Part shown: positions 12,631-24,255 of the stretch, piece by piece | How the letters are laid out: each line of letters starts with the position of its first letter | How positions within the stretch are numbered: the stretch's first letter is position 1 | Origin: Lineus longissimus | Lineage: Eukaryota > Nemertea > Pilidiophora > Heteronemertea > Lineidae | Reading direction: 5' to 3' | Length of the DNA stretch: 64,000 nt | Assembly (NCBI RefSeq): GCF_910592395.1 | Contig: NC_088310.1 | Location: 3,725,501 to 3,789,500, forward strand | The notes under the pieces: generated by a model | Databases searched by the model: none | What the model was told of the DNA's origin: nothing | What the model saw: the letters and a program-made list of their open reading frames with translations, nothing else | Made by a program: the position numbers and the translations under genes

Positions 12631-12805
12631 CCCAGGGTTTTATTGTATTTTAATAGTAGATTTCGTAGATGGTGAAGTTCGTCCTGTTTAGCCAGCCACT
12701 TGAAAACATAACTTTCAACAAGAAGTTAAGTCAGTTGTAGATTCTATTGATCAATAATTTATTGTAGCCACAGCTCGATATCCAAAAACTAAATCGTCTG
12801 AAGTC

Positions 12806-13861
12806 TCAGTCATTTCCCTTACAATTTCGCCACATCTTTTGCAATTCTTGCTTATATATGTTTAAGGTGCAGGCGTAGATGAAACAGTTAAAACTATAAT
12901 TCATCATTGAAAAAGATATAGTAAAGAAACCCATCATGAGGAAGGTCTTTATCTCTTGTTCAGAACGCCCAGGCCATTCTTCTAAGATATAGTTGAAATA
13001 GCTACAGTAACTCCACACAGCCGAAAACGGGACAGTACTAACTATGTAAAGGAGACACACTAGCAATAGACTCAATAAACTGTTATCATTTCGTACACTC
13101 TTTTTGATGGTTTTCGCTTGTCTCCGCGCTCTCCAAAGACCAACTATTATCAAAACACTGAATGCGAATATCGCAATACAAGGGAGAATGTGTGGCATTA
13201 CATGGTCCGTAATCTCAACCAACAAAAATCTACTTAACCTCGAGAATTCTGGCACATGGTAATAACATGCAAGATCCGTACCACCCCATTCATGTATCGA
13301 GTAATAGACAAAAATCAAAACATTAGTCGAACACATTAAAAAAATCATCAGCAGAATCAGCAATTGACGTCTCTGTTTTGAATATAATAAATGGACTTGC
13401 ATAGGCAGCCAGACGCCGATACACCTTTCAAATGAAAAAAGTACAATGAGATATGACGATATGCGTGAAGCTGTTCGAAATAAGTATCCAGTAAGCTTGC
13501 ACAAAATCTGTGGGCCCAAAGAAAAATAATCATCAATGAAGAAGTACCCATTTGGAAGTTCTAGAACACCAGTGACGATCCAGGAGTAGAACCCGCTCAG
13601 GAGTGTCACAAGGTCCGCAACTGCCAAAGGGGTTAGATAAGTCACTGGTATCAAATCCTTTTGCTTGCAGCGAAGGAACACCACTATTGAAAGGATGTTG
13701 CCCAAAATCCCGACGATGATTACAAAACCAAGGATGTACTTGTTGGTGAAGCCAGCGAGCTTGCTTACTATTTCCAAAGCAAGAGATAAATCTTCGAATG
13801 ATATTTGTCCTGGCTGGGAAACAAGTGCCATTGTTTCAAGTACGAAGGTCTGTGGTGTCAT
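12806..13861 (-). CDS. Class A GPCR, array type A, copy 2 (351 aa)
   Basis: Full-length copy used here for numbering. Approximate segments are TM1 42-64 (N55), TM2 72-94 (D83), TM3 118-141 (C121, then E145-R146-C147), TM4 165-188, ECL2 with C199, TM5 213-242 (P227), TM6 260-283 (P278), TM7 304-331 (N321, N325, Y329). The C-tail of about 20 residues has one cysteine (C347) that could be palmitoylated. The N-terminus is short, with no signal peptide. M1 (MTPQ) is the first ATG; M11 (MALV) aligns with the initiator of the intact type B gene and could be the true start. Private changes are M34K, T72P and ECL2 HEWGG. AATAAA lies at 12758-12763. FMRFamide-receptor-like families are the closest I can suggest. 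Confidence 0.87.
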   Translation of the reverse strand: MTPQTFVLETMALVSQPGQISFEDLSLALEIVSKLAGFTNKYILGFVIIVGILGNILSIVVFLRCKQKDLIPVTYLTPLAVADLVTLLSGFYSWIVTGVLELPNGYFFIDDYFSLGPQILCKLTGYLFRTASRISSYLIVLFSFERCIGVWLPMQVHLLYSKQRRQLLILLMIFLMCSTNVLIFVYYSIHEWGGTDLACYYHVPEFSRLSRFLLVEITDHVMPHILPCIAIFAFSVLIIVGLWRARRQAKTIKKSVRNDNSLLSLLLVCLLYIVSTVPFSAVWSYCSYFNYILEEWPGRSEQEIKTFLMMGFFTISFSMMNYSFNCFIYACTLNIYKQELQKMWRNCKGND

Positions 13862-14005
13862 CAGGTTATGTGGAAAAAATTAATTCATGTAACGATCGCA
13901 AGTCGGCTTTCATACTTATTAGAACCAGAGTCTTTCAAATTAACTGATTTGCAAGACTCTGGTAGAACGAAGAATCAATGCACTTTAAAACATCTTCTTG
14001 AACAT

Positions 14006-14480
14006 TTAGCTACTTCGTATAAAATGACTATGTGGATTTGAACAGCGGCAAAAACAATTCTGCTGGCTTGCCCGTAATTTCAGTTGGTTAGGAGCCAAAG
14101 TATCATCGAAAGACGTTATCCTCACTGGCAAAGTTTTGTCAAATAGCAGAATCGCCGCTTCCCAAGTGTAGTATTGCTGCAGCGACCAACCACGAGGGAT
14201 AATCCTCTTTTCGTATAACTTGTCCATGAAACTGTTAACACACCATTTTCTATTGTTGCGTCACTTCTGAGATATGTTGCAGTAGTTTGGGCTGAAGCGT
14301 CCGATGCCACCAGCACGCCGTACCTTGTGTTTTGTATCAATATCAAGATTACCGACTCCGTTCTATTCCCAACCCATTGATGTCTTTGTCGACAATATCT
14401 TTAATAACATCTAAACTGCGTCCAAAAATACCACTTTCTTTTAGAATGATGATGATGGATAATATTGTTTTGCAATGACC
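14006..14480 (-). pseudogene. vWA-like domain relic, unit 2
   Basis: Same relic as in unit 1, with the same frame breaks: one between the LKESG segment and the NTRYGVLVA segment, one at TIENG. It ends with SQQNCFCRCSN and HFIRSS before a stop. It lies between the B2 3' end and the A2 5' end. Confidence 0.45.
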
Positions 14481-14853
14481 TATTTGTATGGCTGAGCATC
14501 AAAGTGATTAATTAACATACTTTCATACAGGAAATACTGTCATAATCATCAGGTCGAAATATTTAGTAGGAGCGCGATCAAATACCCGCTTGGGGAATAG
14601 TACATATAATGGAATATTGATAATTATATCTCAAAATATAATGGATTTACAACATCTCTCAAGTTAATGACCATCGAATAACTAGAGCGTGACAGCAATA
14701 TCGAGTTAGGGAAAAAGTTTAGTGGTCGATTCCTACGGATAGACTAATAATAAACTGATCCCACACTCGTCTGAAGACTCTCTTTCAAATCATGACCTTG
14801 CAGAATAAGTCTGATCGATTTGACTGTTCAACAGTTAAAGTTCTCTGCCATCA

Positions 14854-15887
14854 TCACTTCCTCTTATATTTGTGCAACATCTCTCGTAATTCTTGCTGAT
14901 ATATGTTTAACGTACAGGCGTAGATTAGAAAATTGAAACTATAATTCATCATCGCGAAAGACTCAGCAAAGAAACCCATCATTAGGAAAGTCTTTATCTC
15001 CTGTTCAGAACGCCCAGGCCATTCTTCTAGGATATAGTTGATATAGTTACAGTAACTCCACACGGATGAATATGGGACAGTACTCCCGATTTAAAGAAGA
15101 CAAACTAGTAACAGGCTCATCAAACTGCTGTCCTTTTACACGACACTCTTTTTGGTGGTCTTTGTTTGTCTCCGCGCTCTCCGAAGGCAGACCAATAATA
15201 ATAAGAGCACTTGATATGAATATCGCTGTACAAGGGAGAACGTGAGGAATTACATGGTCCATAGCCTGAACTAGGAAAAATCTACTTAACCTGGAGAATT
15301 CTGGCACATGGTAATAACATGCAAGATCCATACCACTCCATTCATATATCGAGTGATAGACAAAAATCAAAACATTCGAGGAACACATTAAAAAAATCAT
15401 CAGCAGAATCAGCGATTGACGTCTCTGTCATGAATATAATAAATGGACTTGCATAGGCAGCCAGACGCCGATACACCTTTCAAACGAAAAGAGTACAATG
15501 AGGTATGACGATGTGCGTGAAGCTGTTCGAAATACGTATCATGTAAGCTTGCACAAAATTTGCGGGCCGATGGAGAGGTGGTCTTCAATAAAGAAGTACC
15601 CATTGGAACGTTCCAAGACACCTGTCACAATCCAGGAGTATAAAAAAACCACACAGGAGTGTCACGAGGTCCGCAACTGCCAGTGGAGTTAGGTACGTCA
15701 CTGTTATCAAATCCTTTTGCTTGCAGCGAAGGAACACCACTATGGAAAGGATGTTGCCGAAAATCCCGATGATGATTACAAACCCAAGGATGTACTTGTT
15801 GGTGAAGCCAGCGAGCATGCTTACTATTTCCAATGCAAGAGACAATTCATCGATAGTTGTTCGTAAAGACTGAGAGACAAAGTTGTC
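14854..15887 (-). pseudogene. Type B GPCR pseudogene, copy 2 (B2)
   Basis: Closest to B1 and carries its lesions: no ATG (GAC at 15885-15887), a frameshift after TM2 at the A-rich stretch, TGA at 15428-15430 and TAA at 15136-15138. It adds a private TAA at 15091-15093 in TM6, where TAT became TAA within LLYIG. The C-terminus reads HKYKRK. A receptor could not be made from it. The additional stop shows decay continued after the B1/B2 duplication. Confidence 0.9.
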
Positions 15888-16062
15888 CGCAGGGTTTTAT
15901 TGTATTTTAATAGTAGATTTCGTAGATGGTGAAGTTCGTCCTGTTTAGCCAGCCACTTGAAAACATAACTTTCAACAAGAAGTTAAGTCAGTTGTAGATT
16001 CTATTGATCAATAATTTATTGTAGCCACAGCTCGATATCCAAAAACTAAATCGTCTGAAGTC

Positions 16063-17118
16063 TCAGTCATTTCCCTTACAATTTCGCCACATCTTTTGCA
16101 ATTCTTGCTTATATATGTTTAAGGTGCAGGCGTAGATGAAACAGTTAAAACTATAATTCATCATTGAAAAAGATGTAGTAAAGAGACCCATCATGAGGAA
16201 GGTCTTTATCTCCTGTTCAGAACGCCCAGGCCATTCTTCTAAGAGATAGTTGAAATAGATTGTGTAATTCCACACAGCCGAAAACGGGACAGTACTGACT
16301 ATGTAAAGGAGACACACTAGCAATAGACTCAATAAACTGTTATCATTTCGTACACTCTTTTTGATGGTTTTCGCTTGTCTCCGCGCTCTCCAAAGTCCAA
16401 CTATTATCAAAACACTTAATGTGAATATCGCAATACAAGGGAGAATGTGTGGAATTACATGGTCCATCATCTCAACCAGCAAAAATCTACTTAACCTCGA
16501 GAATTCTGGCACATGGTAATAACATGCGAGATCCGTTCCACCCCATTCATATATCGAGTGATAGACAAGAATCAAAACATTAGTTGAACACATTAAAAAA
16601 ATCATCAGCAGAATCAGCAATTGACGTCTCTGTTTTGAATATAATAAATGGACTTGCATAGGCAGCCAGACGCCGATACACCTTTCAAACGAAAATAGTA
16701 CAATGAGGTATGAAGATATGCGTGAAGCTGTTCGAAATACGTATTCAGTTAACTTGCACAAAATCTGTGGGCCCAAAGAAAAATAATCATCAATGAAGAA
16801 GTACCCATCTGGAAGTTCTAGAACACCAGTGACGATCCAGGAGTAGAACCCGCTCAGGAGTGTCACGAGGTCCGCAACTGCCAAAGGGGTTAGATAAGTC
16901 ACTGTTATCAAATCCTTTTGCTTGCAGCGAAGGAACACCACTATTGAAAGGATGTTGCCCAAAATCCCGACGATGATTACAAAACCAAGGATGTACTTGT
17001 TGGTGAAGCCAGCGAGCATGCTTACTATTTCCAAAGCAAGAGATAAATCTTCGAATGATATTTGTCCTGGCTGGGTAACAAGTGCCATTGTTTCAAGTAC
17101 GAAGGTCTGTGGTGTCAT
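16063..17118 (-). CDS. Class A GPCR, array type A, copy 3 (351 aa)
   Basis: Intact. It belongs to the sub-group with copies 5 and 7, recognised by TEYVF in TM3, LILVYHSIYEW entering ECL2, EMMDH in TM5 and WNYTIYFNY at the top of TM6/ECL3. N284-Y-T there is an N-glycosylation sequon, absent from copies 1, 2, 4, 6 and 8. Private changes are N104D in ECL1 (LPDGYFF) and LLEEW. Core motifs ERC and FNCFIY are unchanged. Poly(A) signal at 16015-16020 on the minus strand. An upstream dyad sits at 17183-17222. Confidence 0.87.
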   Translation of the reverse strand: MTPQTFVLETMALVTQPGQISFEDLSLALEIVSMLAGFTNKYILGFVIIVGILGNILSIVVFLRCKQKDLITVTYLTPLAVADLVTLLSGFYSWIVTGVLELPDGYFFIDDYFSLGPQILCKLTEYVFRTASRISSYLIVLFSFERCIGVWLPMQVHLLYSKQRRQLLILLMIFLMCSTNVLILVYHSIYEWGGTDLACYYHVPEFSRLSRFLLVEMMDHVIPHILPCIAIFTLSVLIIVGLWRARRQAKTIKKSVRNDNSLLSLLLVCLLYIVSTVPFSAVWNYTIYFNYLLEEWPGRSEQEIKTFLMMGLFTTSFSMMNYSFNCFIYACTLNIYKQELQKMWRNCKGND

Positions 17119-17264
17119 CAGGTTATGTGGAAAAAATTAATTCATGTAACAATCGCAAGTCGGCTTTTAAAAACTTGATTGAACCAGAGTCTCTCAAATA
17201 AACTGATTTGCAAGACTCTGGTAGAACGAAGAATCAATGCACTTTAAAAAATCTTCTTGAACAT

Positions 17265-17740
17265 TTAGCTACTTCGTATAAAATGACTATGTGGATTTGA
17301 ACAGCGACAAAAACAATTCTGCTGGCTTGCCCGTAATTTCAGTTGGTTAGGAGCCAAAGTATCATCGAGAGACGCTATACTCACTGGCAAAGTTTTGTCA
17401 AATAGCAGAATCGCCGCTTCCCAAGTGTAGTATTGCTGCAGCGACCAACCACGAGGGATAATCCTCTTTTCGTATAACTTGTCCTTGAAACTGTTTAACA
17501 CATCATTTTCTATTGTTGCGTCACTTCTGAGATATGTTGCAGTAGTTTGGGCTGAAGCGTCCAATGCCACCAGCACGCCGTACCTTGTGTTTTGTATTAA
17601 TATCAAGATTACCGACTTCGTTCTATTCTCAACCCATTGATGTCTTTGTCGAAAATATCTTCAATAACATCTAAACTGCGTCCAAAAATACCACTTTCTT
17701 TTAGAATGATGATGATGGATAATATTGTTTTGCAATGAGC
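17265..17740 (-). pseudogene. vWA-like domain relic, unit 3 (least broken)
   Basis: The second half is open for at least 113 codons here. ILIQNTRYGVLVALDASAQ continues without interruption through TIENDVLNSFKDKLYEK and PRGWSLQQYYTWEAAILLF to the stop at 17265, so the break at TIENG seen in units 1 and 2 is absent. In the same frame it extends upstream through QWVENRTKSV. The LKESGIFGRSLDVIEDIF segment remains one base out of frame. This copy and unit 4 best show the ancestral reading frame. Confidence 0.5.
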
Positions 17741-18124
17741 TATTTGTACGGCTGAGCATCAAAGTGATTAATTAACATACTTTCATACAGGAAATACTGT
17801 TTCTGTCATAATTATCAGGTCGAAATATTTAGTAGGAGCGCGAACAAATAACCGCATGGGGAATAGTACATATAATGGAATATTGATAATTATATTTCAA
17901 AATATAATGGATTTACAACATCTCTCAAGTTAATGACCATCGAATAACTAGAGCGTGACAGCAATATCGAGTTAGGGAAAAAGTTTAGTGGTCGATTCCT
18001 ACGGATAGACTAATAATAAACTGATCCCACCCCACACTCGTCTGAAGACTCTCTTTCAAATCATGACCTTGCAGAATAAGTCTGATCGATTTGACTGTTC
18101 AACAGTTAAAGTTCTCTGCCATCA

Positions 18125-19149
18125 TCACTTCCTCTTACATTTGTGCAACATCTCTCGTAATTCTTGCTGATATATGTTTAACGTACAGGCGTAGATGAGA
18201 AAATTGAAACTATAATTCATCATCGCGAAAGACTCAGCAAAGAAACCCATCATTAGGGAAGTCTTTATCTCCTGTTCAGAACGCCCAGGCCATTCTTCTA
18301 GGATATAGTTGTAATAATTACTGTAACTCCACACGGATGAATACGGGACAGTACTCCCGATATAAAGAAGACAAACTAGTAACAGGCTCATCAAACTGCT
18401 GTCCTTTTGCACGACACTCTTTTTGATGGTCTTTGTTTGTCTCCGCGCTCTCAAAAGACCAATAATAATAAGAGCACTTAATATGAATATCGCTGCACAA
18501 GGGAGATTGTGAGGAATTACATGGTCCATAACCTCAACTGGGAAAAATCTACTTAACCTCGAGAATTCTGGCACATGGTTATAACATGCAAGATCCGTAC
18601 CACCCCATTCATATATCGAGTGATTGACAAAAATCAAAACATAAGTGGAACACATCAAAAAAATCATCAGCAGAATCAGCGATTGACGTCTCTGTTTAGA
18701 ACATAATAAATGGACTTGCATAGGCAGCCAGACGCCGATACACCTTTCAAACGAATAAAGTACAATGAGGGAAGACGATGTGCGTGAAGCTGTTCGAAAT
18801 ACGTATCCTGTAAGCTTGCACAAAATTTCGGGCCGATGGAGAGGTGGTCTTCAATAAAGAAGTACCCATTGGAACGTTCCAAGACACCTGTCACAATCCA
18901 GGAGTAAAAACAAAACAGGAGTGTCACAAGGTCCGCAACTGCCAGTGGAGTTAGGTACGTCACTGTTATCAAATCCTTTTGCTTGCAGCGAAGGAACACC
19001 ACTATGGAAAGGATGTTGCCGAAAATCCCGATGATGATTACAAACCCAAGGAAGTACTTGTTGGTGAAGCCAGCGAGCATGCTTACTATTTCCAATGCAC
19101 GAGACAATTCATCGATAGTTGTTCGTCCAGACTGAGAGACAAAGTTGTC
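18125..19149 (-). pseudogene. Type B GPCR pseudogene, copy 3 (B3)
   Basis: Lightly damaged. TM3 through the C-terminus reads open for 232 codons (18125-18823), and the N-terminal half to TM2/ECL1 is open in a shifted frame. A single-base deletion near 18827 (AAATTTCGGG where B8 has AAATTTGCGGG) separates them, and the initiator ATG is GAC (19147-19149). The same deletion occurs in B4, B6 and B7. It lacks the TGA of B1/B2/B7. CAA is retained where B1, B2 and B4 have TAA. Confidence 0.88.
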
Positions 19150-19324
19150 CCCAGGGTTTTATTGTATTTTAGTAGTAGATTTCGCTGATGGTGAAGTTCG
19201 TCCTGTTTAGCCAGCCACTTGAAAACATAACTTTCAACAAGAAGTTAAGTCAGTTGTAGATTCTATTGATCAATAATTTATTGTAGCCACAGCTCGATAT
19301 CCAAAAACTAAATCGTCTGAAGTC

Positions 19325-20380
19325 TCAGCCATTTCCCTTACAATTTTGCCACATCTCTTGCAATTCTTGCTTATATATGTTTAAGGTGCAGGCGTAGATG
19401 AAACAGTTAAAACTATAATTCATCATTGAGAAAGATGTAGTAAAAAAACCCATTATTAGGAAAGTCTTTATCTCCTGTTCAGAACGCCCAGGCCATTCTT
19501 CTAGAATATAGTTGAAATAGGCGCAGTAACTCCACACAGACGAATACGGGACAGTACTAACTATGTAAAGGAGACATACTAGCAATAGACTCAATAAACT
19601 GTTATCATTTTGTACACTCTTTTTGATGGTTTTCGCTTGTCTCCGTGCTCTCCAAAGACCAACTATTATCAAAACACTTAATGTGAATATCGCAATACAA
19701 GGGAGAATGTGTGGAATTACATGGCCCATAATCTCAACCAGCAAAAATCTACTTAACCTCGATAACTCTGGTGCATAGTAGTAACATGCAAGATCCGTAC
19801 CACCCCATTCATATATCGAGTAATAGACAAAAATCAAAACATTAGTTGAACACATTAAAAAAATCATCAGCAGAATCAGCAATTGACGTCTCTGTTTTGA
19901 ATATAATAAATGGACTTGCATAGGCAGCCAGACGCCGATACACCTTTCAAACGAAAATAATACAATGAGGTATGACGATATGCGTGAAGCTGTTCGAAAT
20001 ACGTATCCAGTAAACTTGCACAAAAACTGTGGGCCAAAAGAAAAATAATCATCAATGAAGAAGTACCCATTTGGAAGTTCTAGAACACCAGTGACGATCC
20101 AGGAGTAGAACCCGCTCAGGAGTGTCACGAGGTCCGCAACTGCCAAAGGGGTTAGATAAGTCACTGTTATCAAATCCTTTTGCTTGCAGCGAAGGAACAC
20201 CACTATTGAAAGGATGTTGCCCAAAATCCCGACGATGATTACAAAACCAAGGATGTACTTGTTGGTGAAGCCAGCAAGCATGCTTACTATTTCCAAAGCA
20301 AGAGATAAATCTTCGAATGATATTTGTCCTGGCTGGGTAACAAGTGCCATTGTTTTAAGTACGAAGGTCTGTGGTGTCAT
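19325..20380 (-). CDS. Class A GPCR, array type A, copy 4 (351 aa)
   Basis: Intact and nearly identical to copy 6, which is two units away. This pair is marked by SFGPQFLCKFTGY at TM3, YYYAPELSRLSRF in ECL2 (others have YHVPEFSRLS), EIMGH in TM5, WSYCAYFNY at TM6/ECL3, FLIMGFF before TM7 and a C-tail ending QNCKGNG. Changes private to this pair concentrate in ECL2 and its flanks, where peptide receptors usually contact ligand. It differs from copy 6 at E9K and at VTQ versus VSQ near the N-terminus. Poly(A) signal at 19277-19282. Confidence 0.87.
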   Translation of the reverse strand: MTPQTFVLKTMALVTQPGQISFEDLSLALEIVSMLAGFTNKYILGFVIIVGILGNILSIVVFLRCKQKDLITVTYLTPLAVADLVTLLSGFYSWIVTGVLELPNGYFFIDDYFSFGPQFLCKFTGYVFRTASRISSYLIVLFSFERCIGVWLPMQVHLLYSKQRRQLLILLMIFLMCSTNVLIFVYYSIYEWGGTDLACYYYAPELSRLSRFLLVEIMGHVIPHILPCIAIFTLSVLIIVGLWRARRQAKTIKKSVQNDNSLLSLLLVCLLYIVSTVPYSSVWSYCAYFNYILEEWPGRSEQEIKTFLIMGFFTTSFSMMNYSFNCFIYACTLNIYKQELQEMWQNCKGNG

Positions 20381-20524
20381 CAGGTTATGTGCAAAAAACT
20401 AATTCATGTAACGATCGCAAGTCGGCTTTCATACTTAATAGAACCAGAGTCTTTCAAATTAACTGATTTGCAAGATTCTGGTAGAACGAAGAATCAATGC
20501 ACTTTAAAAAATCTTCTTGAACAT

Positions 20525-20999
20525 TTAGCTACTTCGTATAAAATGACTAGGTGGATTTGAACGGCGACAAAAACAATTCTGCTGGCTTGCCCGTAATTTC
20601 AGTTGGTTAGGAGCCAAAGTATCATCGAAAGACGTTATCCTCACTGGCAAAGTTTTGTCAAATAGCAGAATCGCCGCTTCCCAAGTGTAGTATTGCTGCA
20701 GCGACCAACCACGAGGGAAAATCCTCTTTTCGTATAACTTGTCCTTGAAACTGTTTAACACATCATTTTCTATTGTTGCGTCACTTCTGAGATATGTTGC
20801 AGTAGTTTGGGCTGAAACGTCCGATGCCACCAGCACGCCGTACCTTGTGTTTTGTATCAATATCAAGATTACCGACTTCGTTCTGTTCTCAACCCATTGA
20901 TGTCTTTGTCGAAAATATCTTCAATAACATCTAAACTGCGTCCAAAAATACCACTTTCTTTTAGAATGATGATGATGGATAATATTGTTTTGCAATGAG
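20525..20999 (-). pseudogene. vWA-like domain relic, unit 4
   Basis: Like unit 3, the NTRYGVLVASDVSAQ to HFIRSS portion is open for 113 codons; PRGWS and the following helix are kept. The first segment (LKESG) is out of frame. Confidence 0.48.
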
Positions 21000-21384
21000 C
21001 TATTTGTACGGCTGAGCATCAAAGTGATTAATTAACATACTTTCATACAGGAAATACTGTTTCTGTCATAATTATCAGGTCGAAATATTTAGTAGGAGCG
21101 CGATCAAATAACCGCATGGGGAATAGTACATATAATGGAATATTGATAATTATATTTCAAAATATAATGGATTTACAACATCTCTCAAGTTAATGACCAT
21201 CGAATAACTAGAGCGTGACAGCAATATCGAGTTAGGGAAAAAGTTTAGTGGTCGATTCCTACGGATAGACTAATAATAAACTGATCCCACCCCACACTCG
21301 TCTGAAGACTCTCTTTCAAATCATGACCTTGCAGAATAAGTCTGATCGATTTGTCTGTTCAACAGTGAAAGTTCTCTGCCATCA

Positions 21385-22405
21385 TCACTTCCTCTTACAT
21401 TTGTGCAACATCTCTCGTAATTCTTGCTGATATATGTTTAACGTACAGGCGTAGATGAGAAAATTGAAACTATAATTCATCATCGCGAAAGACTCAGCAA
21501 AGAAACCCATCATTAGGAAAGTCTTTATCTCCTGTTCAGAACGCCCAGGCCATTCTTCTAGGATATAGTTGTAATAATTACTGTAACTCCACACGGATGA
21601 ATACGGGACAGTACTCCCGATATAAAGAAGACAAACTAGTAACAGGCTCATCAAACTATTGTCCTTTTACACGACACTCTTTTTGATGGTCTTTGTTTGT
21701 CTCCGCGCTCTCAAAAGACCAATAATAATAAGAGCACTTAATATGAATATCGCTGCACAAGGGAGATTGTGAGGAATTACATGGTCCATAACCTCAACTG
21801 GGAAAAATCTACTTAACCTCGAGAATTCTGGCACATGGTTATAACATGCAAGATCCGTACCACCCCATTCATATATCGAGTGATTGACAAAAATCAAAAC
21901 ATAAGTGGAACACATCAAAAAAATCATCAGCAGAATCAGCGATTGACGTCTCTGTTTAGAACATAATAAATGGACTTGCATAGGCAGCCAGACGCCGATA
22001 CACCTTTCAAACGAAAAAAGTACAATGAGGGAAGACGATGTGCGTGAAGCTGTTCGAAATACGTATCCTGTAAGCTTGCACAAAATTTCGGGCCGATGGA
22101 GAGGTGGTCTTCAATAAAGAAGTACCCATTGGAACGTTCCAAGACACCTGTCACAATCCAGGAGTAAAAAACAGGAGTGTCACGAGGTCCGCAACTGCCA
22201 GTGGAGTTAGGTACGTCACTGTTATCAAATCATTTTGCTTGCAGCGAAGGAACACCGCTATGGAAAGGATGTTGCCGAAAATCCCGATGATGATTACAAA
22301 CCCAAGGAAGTACTTGTTGGTGAAGCCAGCGAGCATGCTTACTATTTCCAATGCACGAGACAATTCATCGATAGTTGTTCGTCCAGACTGAGAGACAAAT
22401 TTGTC
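21385..22405 (-). pseudogene. Type B GPCR pseudogene, copy 4 (B4)
   Basis: It combines lesions of both pseudogene groups: the single-base deletion after TM3 onset shared with B3, B6 and B7, and the TAA before TM6 (near 21664) shared with B1 and B2. A private deletion in TM2/ECL1 near 22165 shifts frame after VTLLF. The ATG position is GAC (22403-22405). The mosaic of lesions suggests gene conversion or unequal exchange between already dead copies. Confidence 0.88.
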
Positions 22406-22580
22406 CCCAGGGTTTTATTGTATTTCAATAGTAGATTTCGTTGATGGTGAAGTTCGTCTTGTTTAGCCAGCCACTTGAAAACATAAATTTCAACAAGAAG
22501 TTAAGTCAGTTGTAGATTCTGTTGATCAATAATTTATTGTAGCCACAGCTCGATATCCAAAAATTAAATCGTCTGAAGTC

Positions 22581-23636
22581 TCAGTCATTTCCCTTACAAT
22601 TTCGCCACATCTTTTGCAATTCTTGCTTATATATGTTTAAGGTGCAGGCGTAGATGAAACAGTTAAAACTATAATTCATCATTGAAAAAGATGTAGTAAA
22701 GAGACCCATCATTAGGAAGGTCTTTATCTCCTGTTCAGAACGCCCAGGCCATTCTTCTAAGATATAGTTGAAATAGATTGTGTAATTCCACACAGACGAA
22801 TACGGGACAGTACTAACTATGTAAAGGAGACATACTAGCAATAGACTCAATAAACTGTTATCATTTCGTACACTCTTTTTGATGGTTTTCGCTTGTCTCC
22901 GCGCTCTCCAAAGACCAACTATTATCAAAACACTTAATGTGAATATCGCAATACAGGGGAGAATGTGTGGAATTACATGGTCCATCATCTCAACCAGCAA
23001 AAATCTACTTAACCTCGAGAATTCTGGCACATGGTAATAACATGCGAGATCTGTTCCACCCCATTCATATATCGAGTGATAGACAAGAATCAAAACATTA
23101 GTTGAACACATTAAAAAAATCATCAGCAGAATCAGCAATTGACGTCTCTGTTTTGAATATAATAAATGGACTTGCATAGGCAGCCAGACGCCGATACACC
23201 TTTCAAACGAAAATAGTACAATGAGGTATGAAGATATGCGTGAAGCTGTTCGAAATACGTATTCAGTAAACTTGCACAAAATCTGTGGGCCCAAAGAAAA
23301 ATAATCATCAATGAAGAAGTACCCATTTGGAAGTTCTAGAACACCATTGACGATCCAGGAGTAGAACCCGCTCAGGAGTGTCACGAGGTCCGCAACTGCC
23401 AAAGGGGTTAGATAAGTCACTGTTATCAAATCCTTTTGCTTGCAGCGAAGGAACACCACTATTGAAAGGATGTTGCCCAAAATCCCGACGATGATTACAA
23501 AACCAAGGATGTACTTGTTGGTGAAGCCAGCGAGCATGCTTACTATTTCCAAAGCAAGAGATAAATCTTCGAATGATATTTGTCCTGGCTGGGTAACAAG
23601 TGCCATTGTTTCAAGTACGAAGGTCTGTGGTGTCAT
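22581..23636 (-). CDS. Class A GPCR, array type A, copy 5 (351 aa)
   Basis: Intact member of the copy 3/5/7 sub-group, almost identical to copy 7. Distinctive residues are T97N in WIVNGVLE, KFTEYVF in TM3 and WNYTIYFNYILEEW with the N284 sequon. VPYSSVW replaces VPFSAVW of copies 1-3. The catalogue of core motifs (D83, ERC, P278, FNCFIY) is complete. Poly(A) signal at 22533-22538. Its downstream neighbour is B4; its upstream neighbour is the deleted B5. Confidence 0.87.
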   Translation of the reverse strand: MTPQTFVLETMALVTQPGQISFEDLSLALEIVSMLAGFTNKYILGFVIIVGILGNILSIVVFLRCKQKDLITVTYLTPLAVADLVTLLSGFYSWIVNGVLELPNGYFFIDDYFSLGPQILCKFTEYVFRTASRISSYLIVLFSFERCIGVWLPMQVHLLYSKQRRQLLILLMIFLMCSTNVLILVYHSIYEWGGTDLACYYHVPEFSRLSRFLLVEMMDHVIPHILPCIAIFTLSVLIIVGLWRARRQAKTIKKSVRNDNSLLSLLLVCLLYIVSTVPYSSVWNYTIYFNYILEEWPGRSEQEIKTFLMMGLFTTSFSMMNYSFNCFIYACTLNIYKQELQKMWRNCKGND

Positions 23637-23780
23637 CAGGTTATGTGCAAAAAATTAATTCATGTAACAATTGCAAGTCGGCTTTCATACTTGATTGAAC
23701 CAGAGTCTTTCAAATAAACTGATTTGCAAGACTATGGTAGAACGAAGAATCAATGCACTTTAAAACATCTTCTTGAACAT

Positions 23781-24255
23781 TTAGCTACTTCGTATAAAAT
23801 GACTAGGTGGATTTGAACAGCGACAAAAACAATTCTGCTGGCTTGCCGGTTATTTCAGTTGGTTAGGAACCAAAGTATCATCGAGAGACGTTATCCTCAC
23901 TGGCAAAGTTTTGTCAAATAGCATAATCGCCGCTTTCCAAGTGTAGTTTTGCTGCAGCTACCAACCACGAGGGAAAATGATCTTTTCGTATAACTTGTCC
24001 TTGAAACTGTTAGCACACCATTTTCTATTGTTGCGACACTTCTGAGATATGTTGCAGTAGTTTGGGCTGAAGCGTCCGATGCCACCAGCACGCCGTACCT
24101 TGTGTTTTGTATCAATATCAAGATTACCGACTCCGTTCTATTCTCAACCCATTGATGTGTTTGTCGAAAATATCTTCAATAACATGTAAACTGCGTCCAA
24201 AAATACCACTTTCTTTTAGAATGATGATGATGGATAATATTGTTTTGCAATGATC
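23781..24255 (-). pseudogene. vWA-like domain relic, unit 5
   Basis: The same relic with more change than most: the NTRYGVLVASDASAQ strand is kept, then SVATIENG and a frame break. The segment after it has several substitutions, for example SFSLVVGSCS in the alternative frame. Confidence 0.42.
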
